From assembly GCF_036850765.1 (NCBI RefSeq), contig NC_089492.1:204847681-204911680 (forward strand): a DNA stretch of 64,000 nucleotides, written 5' to 3'. This DNA is from Saccopteryx bilineata. Lineage: Eukaryota; Chordata; Mammalia; Chiroptera; Emballonuridae. The notes beneath the pieces are model-generated. The model ran no database searches. It had not been told where the DNA came from and saw only the letters and a list, made by a program, of their open reading frames with translations. Positions 12,192 through 23,293 of the stretch are shown piece after piece (within the stretch, counting starts at the first letter, position 1; the number at the start of each line of letters is the position of its first letter). A program made the position numbers and the translations under genes.

Positions 12192-12484
12192 AGATAGATA
12201 GTTAGGGACAGACAGGAATGGAGAGAGATGAGAAGCATCAATTCTTAGTTTTTCGCTGCGACACCTTAGTTGTTCATTGATTGATTTTTCATATGTGCCT
12301 TGACGATGGGGCTACAGCTGACCAATTAACCCCTTGGTTGAGCCAGAGACCTTGGGTCCAAGCTGGTGAGCTTTTTGCTCAAACCAGATGAGCTTGAGCT
12401 CAAGCTGGTGACTTTGGGGTCTCGAACCTGGGTACTCCGCATCCCAGTCTGATGCTCTATCCACTGTGCCACCGCCTGGTCAGG
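12187..12484 (-). mobile_element. Type C SINE, antisense
   Basis: The minus-strand head is gcctgaccaggcggtggcac with 'ggttcgag'-type B box, then 'gcttgagc'-rich GGTCACCAGCTTGAGC-like units, and a tail into the (AT)n run. Flanks AAACAGAAACTAT (about 12,108-12,118) and AAACAGAATATAT (about 12,485-12,497) look like a mutated target duplication, so the (AT)n run lies within the inserted unit. Confidence 0.8.
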
Positions 12485-12497
12485 CAAACAGAATATA

Positions 12498-15400
12498 TTT
12501 TAAAGAGACAAAATTTCAGGCATGACTTACTGTTTCATGTATATGGACTGGACTAAGTTCATTAGAGAAATATTCAAATAGAATGTCATAAAATTGATAT
12601 AGCACATTTAATTCCACACTTCAAATTTGTCACCTAGTTTTACATGATAGTGAAATATTTTGTATAATATTAATAGAAAACCTGGTAGAGAAGCTATTAT
12701 TAAGCAAGTCTCTCACATATTCTCTGTTTTTCTGGAATGGAGTGTTTTCTCTCTCTTTCTTATGGAGAAGAAAAAGAAAGCAATGCCTAAAACTAAAGCA
12801 TAGCCTTTGTTAACATAGTAAGTACTTCTCAGCATTCCCTGGGTGCTGTCTGGATTTCCAAATATGCCCTTATCATTTTCACCAAGTGAAAATTGGGAAG
12901 AAAAATAGAAATGTATAAGAAAATTATTATATTTTAATGTGATGTTCTATTTCTCTGTTTGTTGTTATTAAAGTTTTGTCTTCTTTCATTAAACATTTAA
13001 TAAATCATCAGCACTTTTGTGACAGGTTTTAAGCATAACACAAACAGCAGGAGGTGTAGACCAAGCTCATTTCATATGGGCATATAGTATCAGTGTCGAC
13101 ATCATCATGCCCTGTAGGCATATTGGCAGAACAACCAATGGAAGGTAAGCTTTTTTCCGACAAAGCTTCGAAAATAAAGTTTTCTTCTTTTATCTTACCA
13201 CAAATCAATTGGAGCCCTTACAGCAAAATCCTATAAAATAACTTCAAACACCACTTCTTAGTCTAAAAATTTGTATTATGGTATAACTCTTTGAAGTATT
13301 ACGACTGAAGTTTGGAGAAAAATGATTTAAGTGCTATCTGCTAGACATCAGAGCTTCAAAAATTCTCTCAGTTTTTCTTGACACATAAACTACTACCCAC
13401 TGTATGTTTTTAGAATGTTTTTTTTTTTTTTTGCTTTTAACCATCTAACCCAGTTTGCTTGATAAAAGTTATTTAACTGCAGTTTATCCAATTGAATTAA
13501 TGCTCTTTAAAGGTTCACCAACTTGCAATGGATTATTTTCCTTGTCAAGATTTTTTTTCCCATTCTGCTAGGGTTTGGGTATTTTTGTTTGTTTTTTAAG
13601 GATTTACAGAATCTCAAGCATATTGACTTTAATTTAAAAAAAAAAATCATTGGAGAAAGTGTAAAACATGGGCTAAGGGCACCTGTGGTTCCTGCTTGGA
13701 AATTAAATGTTAAAAAGAGAAAACCGCAGAGTTTTCTGATGGAACAAGGATGCCTCTGCAAAAGGCACAAGACCCACCAAGCTCCCTCCGGCAGTGGGTG
13801 AGAAGGTGTCATCAGGGAGTCAGGTCACTGCATGCTTACCAAGGACGCTCTTCAGAAACTAGACAGGAACTTGGGTAGTTTAAACTTCCTTAAGCAAGAC
13901 ACAGAAGAAGTTTAGTCTGAAGACAAGATTCCATTCTACAAGCTCTTAGTGAGTGTCTACCTGATGCAGGTACTTCCATGAGATGCTATGTTGGGCGGGC
14001 CATGCAAAAATTTTGAAAAAGAAAGGAGTTCCTGACTTCAACAGACTGCCTTTGAGTCAAAGCTTTGTTCAATACTTTGCAATGCCTTTTGCTTTTTATC
14101 CCATTCTCACTAATAAGTATTTTGGGGTTGACTCTCTTTTAAAAGAAAATGATGCTTTGCAGAGTTCAAAGTGATTAATATAGCTAATATCAGTTCTAAA
14201 TTGTCATTTGATGTTCATAGTAGTCTAACTTCGGTGGAAAATTCTGGGGGAAAACACTATATTGGTGCTACTCCAACTCCAGTCTGCAATAAGGCAAGGC
14301 ACTTGCATCAAGAAATACATTAATACTTGCTTCATAGAGAAAGTTCTACCAGAAACTAATGTCAGCAGAGCTCAACAGAGTAATCAGTAGTGTAGTAGAT
14401 TTGCATTCTGGGGCCTACTCTTTATTTCATTTTAAATCAGCTGCAGTGTAATGCTTGGGAGCTTGTCAATGAACCATATTTTAAATTATTCTACTCTTCA
14501 CAACACATCTTAGATGTAAAATATCTAAAGCAAAACAAATGCCAAAGTCAGAAAACAGAAACACACACACAAAAGCAAAAATTACTGAGCAGTAGCTACT
14601 GTTGGGAAAAAGTCATGAAATATAAGAAATTGAGAAGAAATAAAGGGGTTCCATTTTACATATCCAGGGAATAAAATGATACACTCTCCCCATCCTCATT
14701 AGGACGCTACTTACAAAGGGTGCCTTTTGTCGTTCACATAAAGAATAGACCCAGAACAAAACAGAACACAGCAGGTCTTGCTGTTGTTAATTTCTTTTTT
14801 TTTCCCTAGCCTTTGCTAATTACTTATAGCACCTGTCACCTTAAAGTTACCTCATTGCTGTTGCTTCACTTACAAGCATGTCAAAGGCTCAACTAATAGA
14901 AGATGAAGCCCAAACTGCCCCCATTGAACTAGACATGATAAGCTAAAGTGTTGATGGATTAAGACACAAAGAAGAACTTGAATAATCTGGCTGCAAAATC
15001 TGAAAAACAGAGTTCACAAGAATAGCTAGTGTGCAATGAGATCATGGTCTCTTTATTTTATCAGGTGGCAAAACTGAATAATAAGCACAAACATCTCCCA
15101 GCACAATGAACCCAAACCCACAGAGCTGCTTCAATGGGAGTGTGGGGGAAATATTCATCACATATTAATGTTACCTCTCAACTGCTGCAGAACTCATCCC
15201 CCACAGAATTAAGCAACTCAGATAGGATAGGAAGGATGGATGCTTCTGAAAAATTTAAAAGAACTAGGTTTCCCTTAGGCCATTCTACCTCTTCAGCCTT
15301 TTCCCACTGATCCCCACAGGCCAATTGCACTTTTGGCCCAATCCACCCACTCTAGCCTCTGAGGTGTTTTCTGAGTCCTCCTTGTTACATGCCCCATTCT

Positions 15401-15790
15401 TTCATATATCCCTTGTGTTCTCCAGCATGTGCTTCCCTTAGCCAAACATTTATCCCACTGCCTCCATATAGTTTTCTTACAGAATCACTTCAAAAAGAGA
15501 TAAAAAACTTTCTTCCAATTTTGCCTCTAAACCTAGTTTTCAAATGTGTTTAATATTTGACAATGTTAGATCATCTATCAACAATCTATATTCTTTCTGT
15601 CTATATGGCTTCTTTATGTGCTTATCTGAGTCATTGTGTGTACATCTTGATTTAAAGTGCCAAGAGAGCATAGTTAGTGCTGTGTGAGTCTCTTTTATTT
15701 GGTTAAAATCACTTACGTATTAGATATTCTAATGACATAAAAATAAATTCCAAATATTAAATGTGACAAGTAAGTAAATTGCATTAATTA
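12498..15790. other. Mostly unique DNA, one weak exon candidate
   Basis: No SINE or L1 is seen in about 3.3 kb. Open frames at 13,507-13,812 (both strands) and 13,983-14,174 show no recognisable domain. The phrase 'gtgtctacctgatgcagg' near 13,950 suggests an old dispersed repeat. 14,770-15,200 is low in obvious repeat and could hold conserved non-coding sequence. A splice-flanked open segment at 13,026-13,144 is listed separately. Confidence 0.4.
13026..13144 (+). other. Weak candidate coding exon, 119 bp
   Basis: The segment follows 'cacttttgtgacag' (a possible 3' splice site) and ends at 'gaag|gtaagc' (a good 5' splice site). Read from its first base it is open for 39 codons plus two bases, and includes the string GGVDQAHFIWAYSISVD. 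The other two frames contain stops. I recognise no protein family. No partner exon was found elsewhere in the window, and one open frame of this length is not rare by chance. It could equally be an old pseudo-exon. Confidence 0.2.
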
Positions 15791-15807
15791 AAACCATGTC
15801 ATTCCTC

Positions 15808-16094
15808 ACCTGACTGGTGTTGGAACAGCGGATAAAGCATTGACCAAGAGCACTGAGGTTGCCGGTTCAAAGCCCCAAAGTCACTGGCCCTGAACATAGG
15901 CTCGCAGCGTGGGCTCATGGCTTGAGCCCAAAGGTCACTGTCTTGAGCAAGGAGGCACTGGAAGAGTCCTAGTCAAGACCCATACAAGAAGCAGCCAATG
16001 CACAACTAAAGTGAAAGCAACTACAATTAATGTTTTTCATCTCTCTGCCTTCCTGTCTTTCCCTCTCATTCTCTCTCTCAAAAAAAAGTACAAT
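15808..16094 (+). mobile_element. Type C SINE
   Basis: Head 'acctgactggtgttggaaca' with 'ggataaagcattgacc', B box 'ggttcaaagcc', then the GGCTCATGGCTTGAGCCC and 'gtcttgagcaagg' units typical of type C, and a CTCTCTC/A-rich tail. Flanks aaaaccatgtcattcctc and aaaaccacaccattctcc are a diverged target duplication. The open frame 15,909-16,145 is SINE sequence. Confidence 0.82.
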
Positions 16095-16593
16095 AAAACC
16101 ACACCATTCTCCTTTTTGCTTTCATTCTTCTGTTCCAATGACTAGAAAGCTAAAAGGCACACTTCCCCAGATTGTTTTGTAGCTAGGGTACAGGATTGTG
16201 ATGTAGGTTTCACCAGTGTGAGAAACCTGAAGGCAGAAGCAAGCAATATGAAAAGGCAGTTAGTTATGCATGAGAAGATATGATCTTCTAGAAAGTTCTG
16301 TAAAGAAAAAAGGGTTAACTCTTTTATGGTGGCTGGAGCAGAACTTCTGGTGTTTAGTTTCAGAACAACCTATGCTACAGAAAGAGTAGCTCTGCCATGG
16401 CATTTGCTAGAACAGGTCCACAAGATATTGGGGATTTCTCAGGCTACACAGTCCTCTAGCTCACTCAGAGATTTTGTGAGTTATGTCATATCTTTTATTA
16501 AATACTTTTTGGCTTTAAGTAGACAGAGTGAATTATATAGCTTACAACCAATAATCCTTACTCATTGTTAGGCTTCCTCTGTTTTTGTTGTTT

Positions 16594-16969
16594 GTTTGTT
16601 TTCATTGTATTTTAGAGAGGGATAGACAGGGACAGACAGACAGAAAGGGAGAGAGATGAGAAACATCAACTCATAGTTGTGGCACCTTAGTTGTTCATTG
16701 ATTGCTTTCTCATATGATCCTTGATCGGGGGGCTCCAGCCAAGCCAAGCCAATGACCCTTTCTTCAAGCCAGCAACCTTGGGCTTCAAGCCAGCAAACTT
16801 TGGGCTCATGCCAGCGACCATGAAGTCATGTCTATGATCCCATGCTCAAGCCAGCAACCAAGTGCTCAAGCTGATAAGCTTAAATTAAGCTGGCAACCTC
16901 AGGGTTTCGAACCTGGGTCCTCAGCATCCCAGGCTGATGCTCTATCCACAGCACAACCACCTGGTCAGG
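16594..16969 (-). mobile_element. Type C SINE, antisense, with internal repeats
   Basis: Ends on the plus strand with 'accacctggtcaggc', the complement of the tRNA-like head, preceded by 'tttcgaacctgggtcc' (B box complement). The interior has four or five imperfect copies of a CAAGCCAGCAACCTTGGGCT-like unit. It starts in 'tttagagagggatagacagg', the purine-rich tail side. The internal repeats are the antisense of the GCTTGAGC units of the other type C copies, but more numerous. Confidence 0.82.
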
Positions 16970-18360
16970 CATTCTTCTTTGTTTTTTAAGATAAGCACTG
17001 TAGGTGCCCCCAGTGCCACAAGTACACATTTACTACTAAGAAATAAAAAAGAATTAGTGTTTCCAGGTACAGGGAAATGGTATGTGATTCTGGGCCTCAG
17101 ACCAAACTCAACATCAGAACTTTTATCTAAAGGATTTGCTAGGGGGTAGGGGGGAGGGGGCAGAAAGAAGATGTTCAAGGGAATTGCTCTCCTAGGACAC
17201 AGAAAAAATGGTAGCAATGATTTTGGTCAGGAAAACATGGGCTTAGACTCTACTTCTTCCAGTGATTTAGGATATATTCTTTTTAATGTTCAGTTTGGTC
17301 AGGAAGCAGGGTAGCTCTGTGTTTATAAACACAGCCTTATCCAGAAGGACATTGATTGTTAATGTTGTACTTTCAGGATGGTAACATAGGCCCAGCACAT
17401 GAAACGGTGGTGTTATAACAAGATTTCAACAGTTTTCTCAACTCTGGGAAATGCAGAGTTATTAGGATCAGTGTGCCCCTTTAGGGCAAAAGACATTCCC
17501 CAAGGTGGTGTTTAGATATATAAAAGTTGAGAGGGGAGGAGAACACAAACCAAACAGCCCAAAAGAGAAGGAGAACACTGAAGAAATAAACTTAAGTGGA
17601 AAAATACAAGTCGGAGTAAGGTTGCAAATCTGATTTGGGGTCAGATCAAATGTTTTTAAATAAAGAATCTAGATGCCTTAATCTATGAAGAACAAAGAAA
17701 GGTTTTGCACAGAGAGTGGATGACAAACAAACAACATGTAGTAATATAACCTATTTATATGTGTATAAATTGAATAGAGTGGGACAATAGTGACAGAATG
17801 GAGACTAGCTAAGTGCTGACAACAATGGCAATGAATGAAGGCCTACAGCAGGATCATGACAAGTGAGCTGGAAAGAAGTTAAGAGGTTTGAGAGATGTTG
17901 TAGAGTCAAAATCTATGGGATTTGACCACTGGTCAGAGAAATAAAGAAGAGGGAACATCAAAGATAATATTACAATTTTTAACCTAAGAATCAGGAAGAT
18001 GACAGTGTTATTAACAAAAATAAGAGACATAAAAATAAATAAATAAAAAGACACATAAAGAAAGGCAAGTTTAGGAGGAAAGATGTGAGTTCATGTAGAT
18101 GCACTAACTGTGAGGTGACAGTAGGTTATCCACTTGAAGGTGAGTAATGAATAGCAAGAAGGAGAGAAATTAAGAGTATATACATTGAGGGGAGGGGTCA
18201 AAGAAGTAACATTTACAGCAATGAATATTAATGAGATGTCTAAGGAAAGGAACAGAAAGAAGAAGGCCAAGAATTGAAACTTCTAGAATAACAACACTAA
18301 AGAGTAGAATGAAGAAGATGCAAAGAATAAGTTAGAAAAGTTATTCAGAGACATGGGAAG
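16970..18360. other. Unique or very old DNA, no gene seen
   Basis: Includes a G-rich stretch 'agggggtaggggggaggggg' near 17,141-17,160 and many short purine-rich runs. Open frames here (for example 16,942-17,217 minus and 17,854-18,054 minus) have no recognisable domain. Confidence 0.35.
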
Positions 18361-18361
18361 G

Positions 18362-18560
18362 ATGTACTAATATTTGTTGGGTACTGACTACTGTACTAAA
18401 GATATTACATAGGTCCCTAACTTTAATTGTTGCATTAAGTCTATCAGGTAGGTATTACGCTTCCCTTCTTTAAAAAGTGAGAAAACTGAGGCTCAGAAAA
18501 GTTAAATCATGTGTCCCACAATAAGTAGCATACTTGGCATTCCCATCCAAATCTTTAGAA
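18362..18560 (-). mobile_element. MIR relic, antisense
   Basis: 'gttgggtactgactactgta', 'caggtaggtattacgct' and 'gagaaaactgaggctcagaa' occur in the order of a MIR element read on the complementary strand. It lacks a clear tRNA-like head. Confidence 0.6.
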
Positions 18561-19835
18561 GGAAAACAAGGTGTATATATGTCACTAAAGACAAAGAAGT
18601 AGTCTTTCAAGAATACTGTAGTATCATTAGTACTACATACATGGAAAGATTTAGGAGAATAAACACTAAGATAAAACTAAAGGGCCATTAGATTTTCTGA
18701 CTAGAAAGTCATTGAGGATCTGTGAGAGAGTTGCTTATCACAAGGCTGAAAACAAACTCTACTGCAAGTGTTTCGAGCATGCATAGTTGGTTTGAAAGTG
18801 GTAAGCAGTGAACAAAAACCTGAGTTATACAGGCATATATGGTGATGAAAAGAAGAGGACTGTATGGGAACTCAAAAGGCTCTTGGATCGGGGAAAGATT
18901 TTTCTAATGTTTTTACTTTATTTTGCTTTTTTCATGTTTCCCCAATAGAGGAGCCTGGGCACACTTTTAGGCAGAGAAAAGAGATCAAACGGAGAGTTTG
19001 AAAATGAGAGAGAATGAAAAGAAATCAGTTATATAAATCAAAAAGGCCTAAGATAAAGTCAAATAATAGATTTAAACCTTTATAGTAAGTGTAAAATTTT
19101 TTTTTACATAGAGTATCAAAGCTTGGATTTAATCTACAAAATAATAATCTATACTTTCAAAGTATGTTTTACTCATCAAATACTCTCTTTTTTTAGCAGT
19201 TTAATATATGCTGCATAAACTGGTTATATAAAGCAAGGCATGAGGCCGGAGGGCTCCAACTCCGATTTGACAACACCATCTTGTCTTCACATCACCTGTC
19301 ACATCTATCAACATTTTAACTAATGTCCGAGTTCTTCTCTTGCTGATGAGCTGCTACACAGAAAGCATTTCTGCTCTCAATTCGCCAGCAACAGAATAAC
19401 AAGGTGGGATGAAAGGCATGGTTTTTCAGAAACCCCTCTTTGCTATGGAAGACCATCACTGCTTTTTTTTTTTTTGTCACAGACCCAAATTCAGTTAGTA
19501 GAGGCCCTTTTATATTTGTTTCACTTCTCCAGCTAAAGGTCACCCAAAGGCTGATGTTGGTCGTGGCCTGAGTGTTACCTGTGCAGTGGAATGAAGTTGT
19601 GCCATGTCCCAAGTGCTAGACCAGTCCTCGATTCCCCCAAATATTAGCCTTTTCTTACAAAGAGATACTTTTTAAAAATAATCTCTTCCCTGTAGTGTCA
19701 AAAATTAAATGCTTGCAGTTTTCCAGTCTTTCTCACCTATGCATATGGTCGTGATGGTCTACCTGGAAGCCTCATTTCCCCACCTCCCTAAATAATTAAT
19801 TCCTGATCCTTTAAACTGGTCAGCTATAGTATCAC
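18560..19835. other. No gene or named repeat seen
   Basis: AT-rich, with homopolymer T/A runs near 19,097 and 19,463. The 98-codon minus-strand frame 19,316-19,612 has no domain I recognise and contains a K-run coded by a T-tract, which argues against a real protein. Confidence 0.35.
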
Positions 19836-19839
19836 CTCC

Positions 19840-20049
19840 TTCAGAAGGTCTTCCCTGGATGTCCAAGCTGGGCTATGTCTCTTCTCTGGGCTTCCATTCT
19901 GTCTTGTGTATGCCTCAGTCCTGGCAGTTACATCATTACACTGAAATTATTGATTTTTGCATTTTCCCCCAAACTAGACTATAGTCACTTTAAACACAAA
20001 TTTGCTTTTTTTAAAAAAAGCTAAAGTTTTTTTGTCATTAAATCTGTCA

Positions 20050-20087
<38 letters not shown>

Positions 20088-20310
20088 TATTCATTTTAGA
20101 AAAGAGAGAGAGAGAGAGAGAAGGAGCAGGAAGCATCAACTCCCATATGCACCATGCCCAGGCAAGCCCAGGGTTTTGAACTGGCAACCTCAGCATTCCA
20201 GGTCGACACTTTATCTACTGTACCACCACAAGTCAGGCTTGCTTATTTATTTTTTTATCCCCAGTGCTTTGCACAGTGAACTGGGGGTGCCTCAGGAACA
20301 ATTCTAAGTG
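19840..20310 (+). mobile_element. LINE-2 3' end relic, split by a SINE
   Basis: 'ccttcagaaggtcttccctg' and 'ctagactatagtcactttaa' precede, and 'ttatccccagtgctttgcac' follows, the antisense type B SINE at 20,050-20,238. Together they read in L2 3'-end order, so the SINE landed in an existing L2. Confidence 0.45.
20050..20238 (-). mobile_element. Type B SINE, antisense
   Basis: Plus-strand text ends 'taccaccacaagtcaggc', the complement of the type B head, with 'ggttttgaactggcaacctc' for the B box. It begins with an (ATT)n run (about 20,053-20,088) and a (GA)n run, the complement of the SINE tail and CT block. The 101-codon frame across it (20,002-20,307) is not a gene. Confidence 0.85.
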
Positions 20311-21334
20311 ATAAACACATGCTCTACCCATTTACTTGCAATAACTGATGCCTGCATTCCACTTCATTAGCTAGCATTTCCTACCTTTAAGTCCCTTAAC
20401 TAGACTGAATTCAGACTACGTAGCAGTTTCCCTTAATATAAGAAATGGAAAAGACCTACCACATTAGTTTTTCCCAAAATGTATTCTACAGAACACTGGT
20501 CTTGGTCACAGGACTCCATGTTCCTATGAGTTTGGGACATGCTTTATACCATCCATACACTTGAAGATTCCCAAAGCACATTAAATTTAAAAGGCTCTAA
20601 GAATTCAAATTTGTTTTACTTTAATTCAATGTTTTCAAAATTAATTCATTTAACTAATGAATCCTTATTTGGGGGTGGGAAGTTAGCACCTATTAATATC
20701 TCACAGAATTAGTGTTCCTCAGAGAAAACTTAGAGAAATACTGGATTATTTATCAAAGTCTTCCTAAAGAGTCATTCACAGGCATACTGGGAAAATCAGA
20801 GATAGATTCCTCCTGAGAGACTATTTGAGCTCCTCTAACTTATTCTGTTAGCTATTATTCACAGAAATTATTTCTGAAATAGATTTGTAATTTGCCTATG
20901 GACATATAAAAGAATAGTTTCTCTAAAAGACAAAGACTTTAATTTCAGAAAAAAAACCCCACTATTTTTGTGATTAATGTTTCCCACCACTACATCCTAG
21001 GCATTGTTAAAATGTTCTGAAAACCCTTGGGAAATAATTTTAAATTTAATGGAAGCTCCTCACTTTTACTACTCATGGTACGATATCAGACACATATTTA
21101 TTCTTGGTGAGGGTTTACAGCTTTATTGTCAAATGCACCCACTGAAAATATCCATGCTTTCCACACAGAAATGTTAGGCATAATACTCATCCCTGTTTAC
21201 TGGACACAAGAATATAGACACATATACATACCTATGCATGTTTTTATTCACCTACAAATTATTTTATCAAATTTAAAATAGAAACCTAAGGATGTTTAAT
21301 TTGGTATATCCAAACACTTGTTCTCCTTTTCTCT
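20310..21334. other. No gene or named repeat seen
   Basis: AT-rich single-copy-looking DNA without open frames of note. Phrases such as 'ttctgaaaacccttgggaaa' and 'tttcccaaaatgtattctac' near 20,470 suggest very old repeat, unclassified. Confidence 0.35.
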
Positions 21335-21350
21335 AAAATTAGTATTTTCC

Positions 21351-21568
21351 AGCCCTGGCTGGGTTGCTCAGTGGGTAAAGTGCCATCTGGTGCACCAAAG
21401 GTCTTAGGTTCAATCCCTGGTCAGGGCAGGGCACATACGAGAAGTAATCAATGAGTGCACAACTAAATGAAACAACAAATTCTTGCTTCTCTCTCTCCCT
21501 GTTTCTCTCTCAGACCCTGTTTCTCTCTCAAATTAATGGAAAAACTTTAAAAATTAAATAAATAAAAT
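21351..21568 (+). mobile_element. Type D SINE (short VES-like variant)
   Basis: Head 'agccctggctgggttgctca' with 'ggttcaatccctggtcaggg', followed by 'agtaatcaatgagtgcacaa' and CTCTCTC/A-rich tail. The middle differs from type A: it has the 'aatcaatga' segment and no GC-rich units. Flanks aaaattagtattt (from 21,335) and aaaattagcattt (21,569-21,581) form a 13 bp target duplication with one mismatch. Confidence 0.85.
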
Positions 21569-21700
21569 AAAATTAGCATTTGTTTTGTCAAAATTATTCT
21601 TGAGATTGTACTTTCTGTGATAGTACCTCATCAATGGAAGAGATAAGTTTCCAATTTTATAACACTGGAGTGATATTTCCATTAAGAATAAATTAAAGTT

Positions 21701-22049
21701 GGCCCTGGCCGGTTGGCTCAGCGGTAGAGCGTCGGCCTGGCATGCAGGGGACTGGGGTTCGATTCCCGGCCAGGGCACATAGGAGAGGCGCCCATTTGCT
21801 TCTCCACCACCCCCCTCCTTCCTTTCTGTCTCTCTCTTCCTCTCCTGTGGCCAAGGCTCCATTGGAGCAAAGATGGCCCGGGCGCTGGGGATGGCTCCTT
21901 GGCCTCTGCCCCAGGCGCTAGAGTGGCTCTGGTCGTGGCAGAGCGTCGCCCCTGGTGGGCGTGCCGGGTGGATCCCGGTGGGGCGCATGCGGGAGTCTGT
22001 CTGACTGTCTCTCCCCGTTTCCAGCTTCAGAAAAATACAAAAAAAAAAA
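21701..22049 (+). mobile_element. Type A SINE, young copy, single internal unit
   Basis: Head 'ggccctggccggttggctca' with intact A box and B box 'ggttcgattcc'. It has the full type A order but only one GC-rich internal unit ('cagagcgtcgcccctggtgg'). It ends in AAAATACAAAA and poly-A. Flanks aagaataaattaaagtt (21,684-21,700) and aagaataaattaaaatt (22,050-22,066) are a 17 bp target duplication with one mismatch. The 144-codon minus frame at 21,554-21,988 is SINE-derived. Confidence 0.93.
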
Positions 22050-22526
22050 AAGAATAAATTAAAATTAACATATTTACTGAGGGCCTGCTACTTACTGACA
22101 AGCTTCTGTATGACACTATAAAGGCTCCTAAGAATGCTTATCTTTTGTTTACCAACAATGCCTATAAGCTAAGGTCATTCTATGTATATATTTAAAAATG
22201 TGGTGTTGGCTCAGATGAGGTTTGTTCAATATGGATGGAGAGTGAGTGATGACTGACGTGCTAATCAACATAGTCACTTTCTGAGCTGGAAAGAGATTAC
22301 ATCAAAGCTTTATGGACATTAGTTATATGACCCTTTCTGATTCAATGCAGAGTCTCAGAAAGCTTCTCAAGGCAACTGGGCAAGTTGATGAGTTAGGAGA
22401 TAAATGTATGTGTGTACACCTCACTGCTGTAAGTTAAACCCATTTGCTAGCTCTACAACAATTTCCTAGAATTCTTAATGAGATCTCAACAAAGGCAATA
22501 AATAAATGCACCTTAAAAAAATTCCT

Positions 22527-22910
22527 GCCCTGGCCGGTTGGCTCAGTGGTAGAGCATAGGCCTGGCGTGCAGAGGTCCCGGGTTCGATTCCTGGCCAGGG
22601 CACACAGGAGAAGCGCCCATCTGCTTCTCCACCCCTCCCCCTCTCCTTCCTCTCTGTCTCTCTCTTCCCCTCCCGTAGCCGAGGCTCCATTGGAGCCAAG
22701 ATGGCCCGGGCACTGGGGATGGCTCCTTGGCCTCTGCCCCAGGTGCTAGAGTGGCTCTGGTCACAACACAGCGACGCCCCGGAGGGGCAGAGCATCGCCC
22801 CCTGGTGGGCAGAGCGTCGCCCCTAGTGGGCATGCCGGTGGATCCCGGTGGGGCGCATGCGGGAGTCTGTCTGTCTCTCCCCGTTTCCAGCTTCAGAAAA
22901 ATACAAAAAA
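22527..22910 (+). mobile_element. Type A SINE, young copy, three internal units
   Basis: Head 'gccctggccggttggctcag', B box 'ggttcgattcc', GCGCCCATCTGCTTCTCC segment, and three GC-rich units before 'catgccggtggatcccgg'. Poly-A tail. Flanks aaaaaaattcct at 22,515-22,526 and 22,911-22,922 are identical. Frames of 101-130 codons on both strands here are SINE sequence. Confidence 0.93.
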
Positions 22911-23019
22911 AAAAAAATTCCTCATGAAATCTCATAAAAGCAAATTTAACAGCATATTTAAATACCCTTCTGACCTCTAAATTAGATGAGACCTGTTATT
23001 AGATCCTGCATTTTCCCTT

Positions 23020-23190
23020 TGATAAACCTTACCACACACAATCACTGTTACTTCTTTTCTTTGCTAGCATTTAAGCTGTGTGAGAAAACGGATTTTTCTT
23101 GTTCTTTACTATATTCTCATTGCCATCTCCTGTGTCTGAATGCATAGAAGATGTGTGATAAATTTTTGTGGAATAAATGAATTAATATTT
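23020..23190 (+). mobile_element. LINE-2 3' end relic
   Basis: 'catttaagctgtgtgagaaa', 'tctcattgccatctcctgtg' and 'aatttttgtggaataaatga' are in L2 3'-end order (..AAGCTCCATGAG.., ..TATCCCCAG.., ..TTGAATGAATGA). Confidence 0.5.
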
Positions 23191-23293
23191 TCTAAGTGTC
23201 AATTGTTTGTTGCCTTCTTTCTTGAGTTAAACTGAGCCCCTTCAGGGGAAAGATTTTTGCCTACTTGATCTTTTAATCAATTCTCATTATATA

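Noticed and set aside
12053..12241. Frame with a long I/Y repeat
   Set aside because: It is a reading of the (AT)n microsatellite.
16740..16900. Regular spaced repeats that could be taken for a CRISPR-like array
   Set aside because: They are imperfect, contiguous CAAGCCAGCAACC units inside an antisense type C SINE, with no unique spacers; the genome is mammalian.
22543..22935. 130-codon minus-strand open frame (and the similar ones at 21,554-21,988, 47,182-47,409 and 61,090-61,599)
   Set aside because: All lie in type A SINE sequence and repeat the same SINE-derived wording at each locus; they reflect the GC-rich SINE body, not a protein family.
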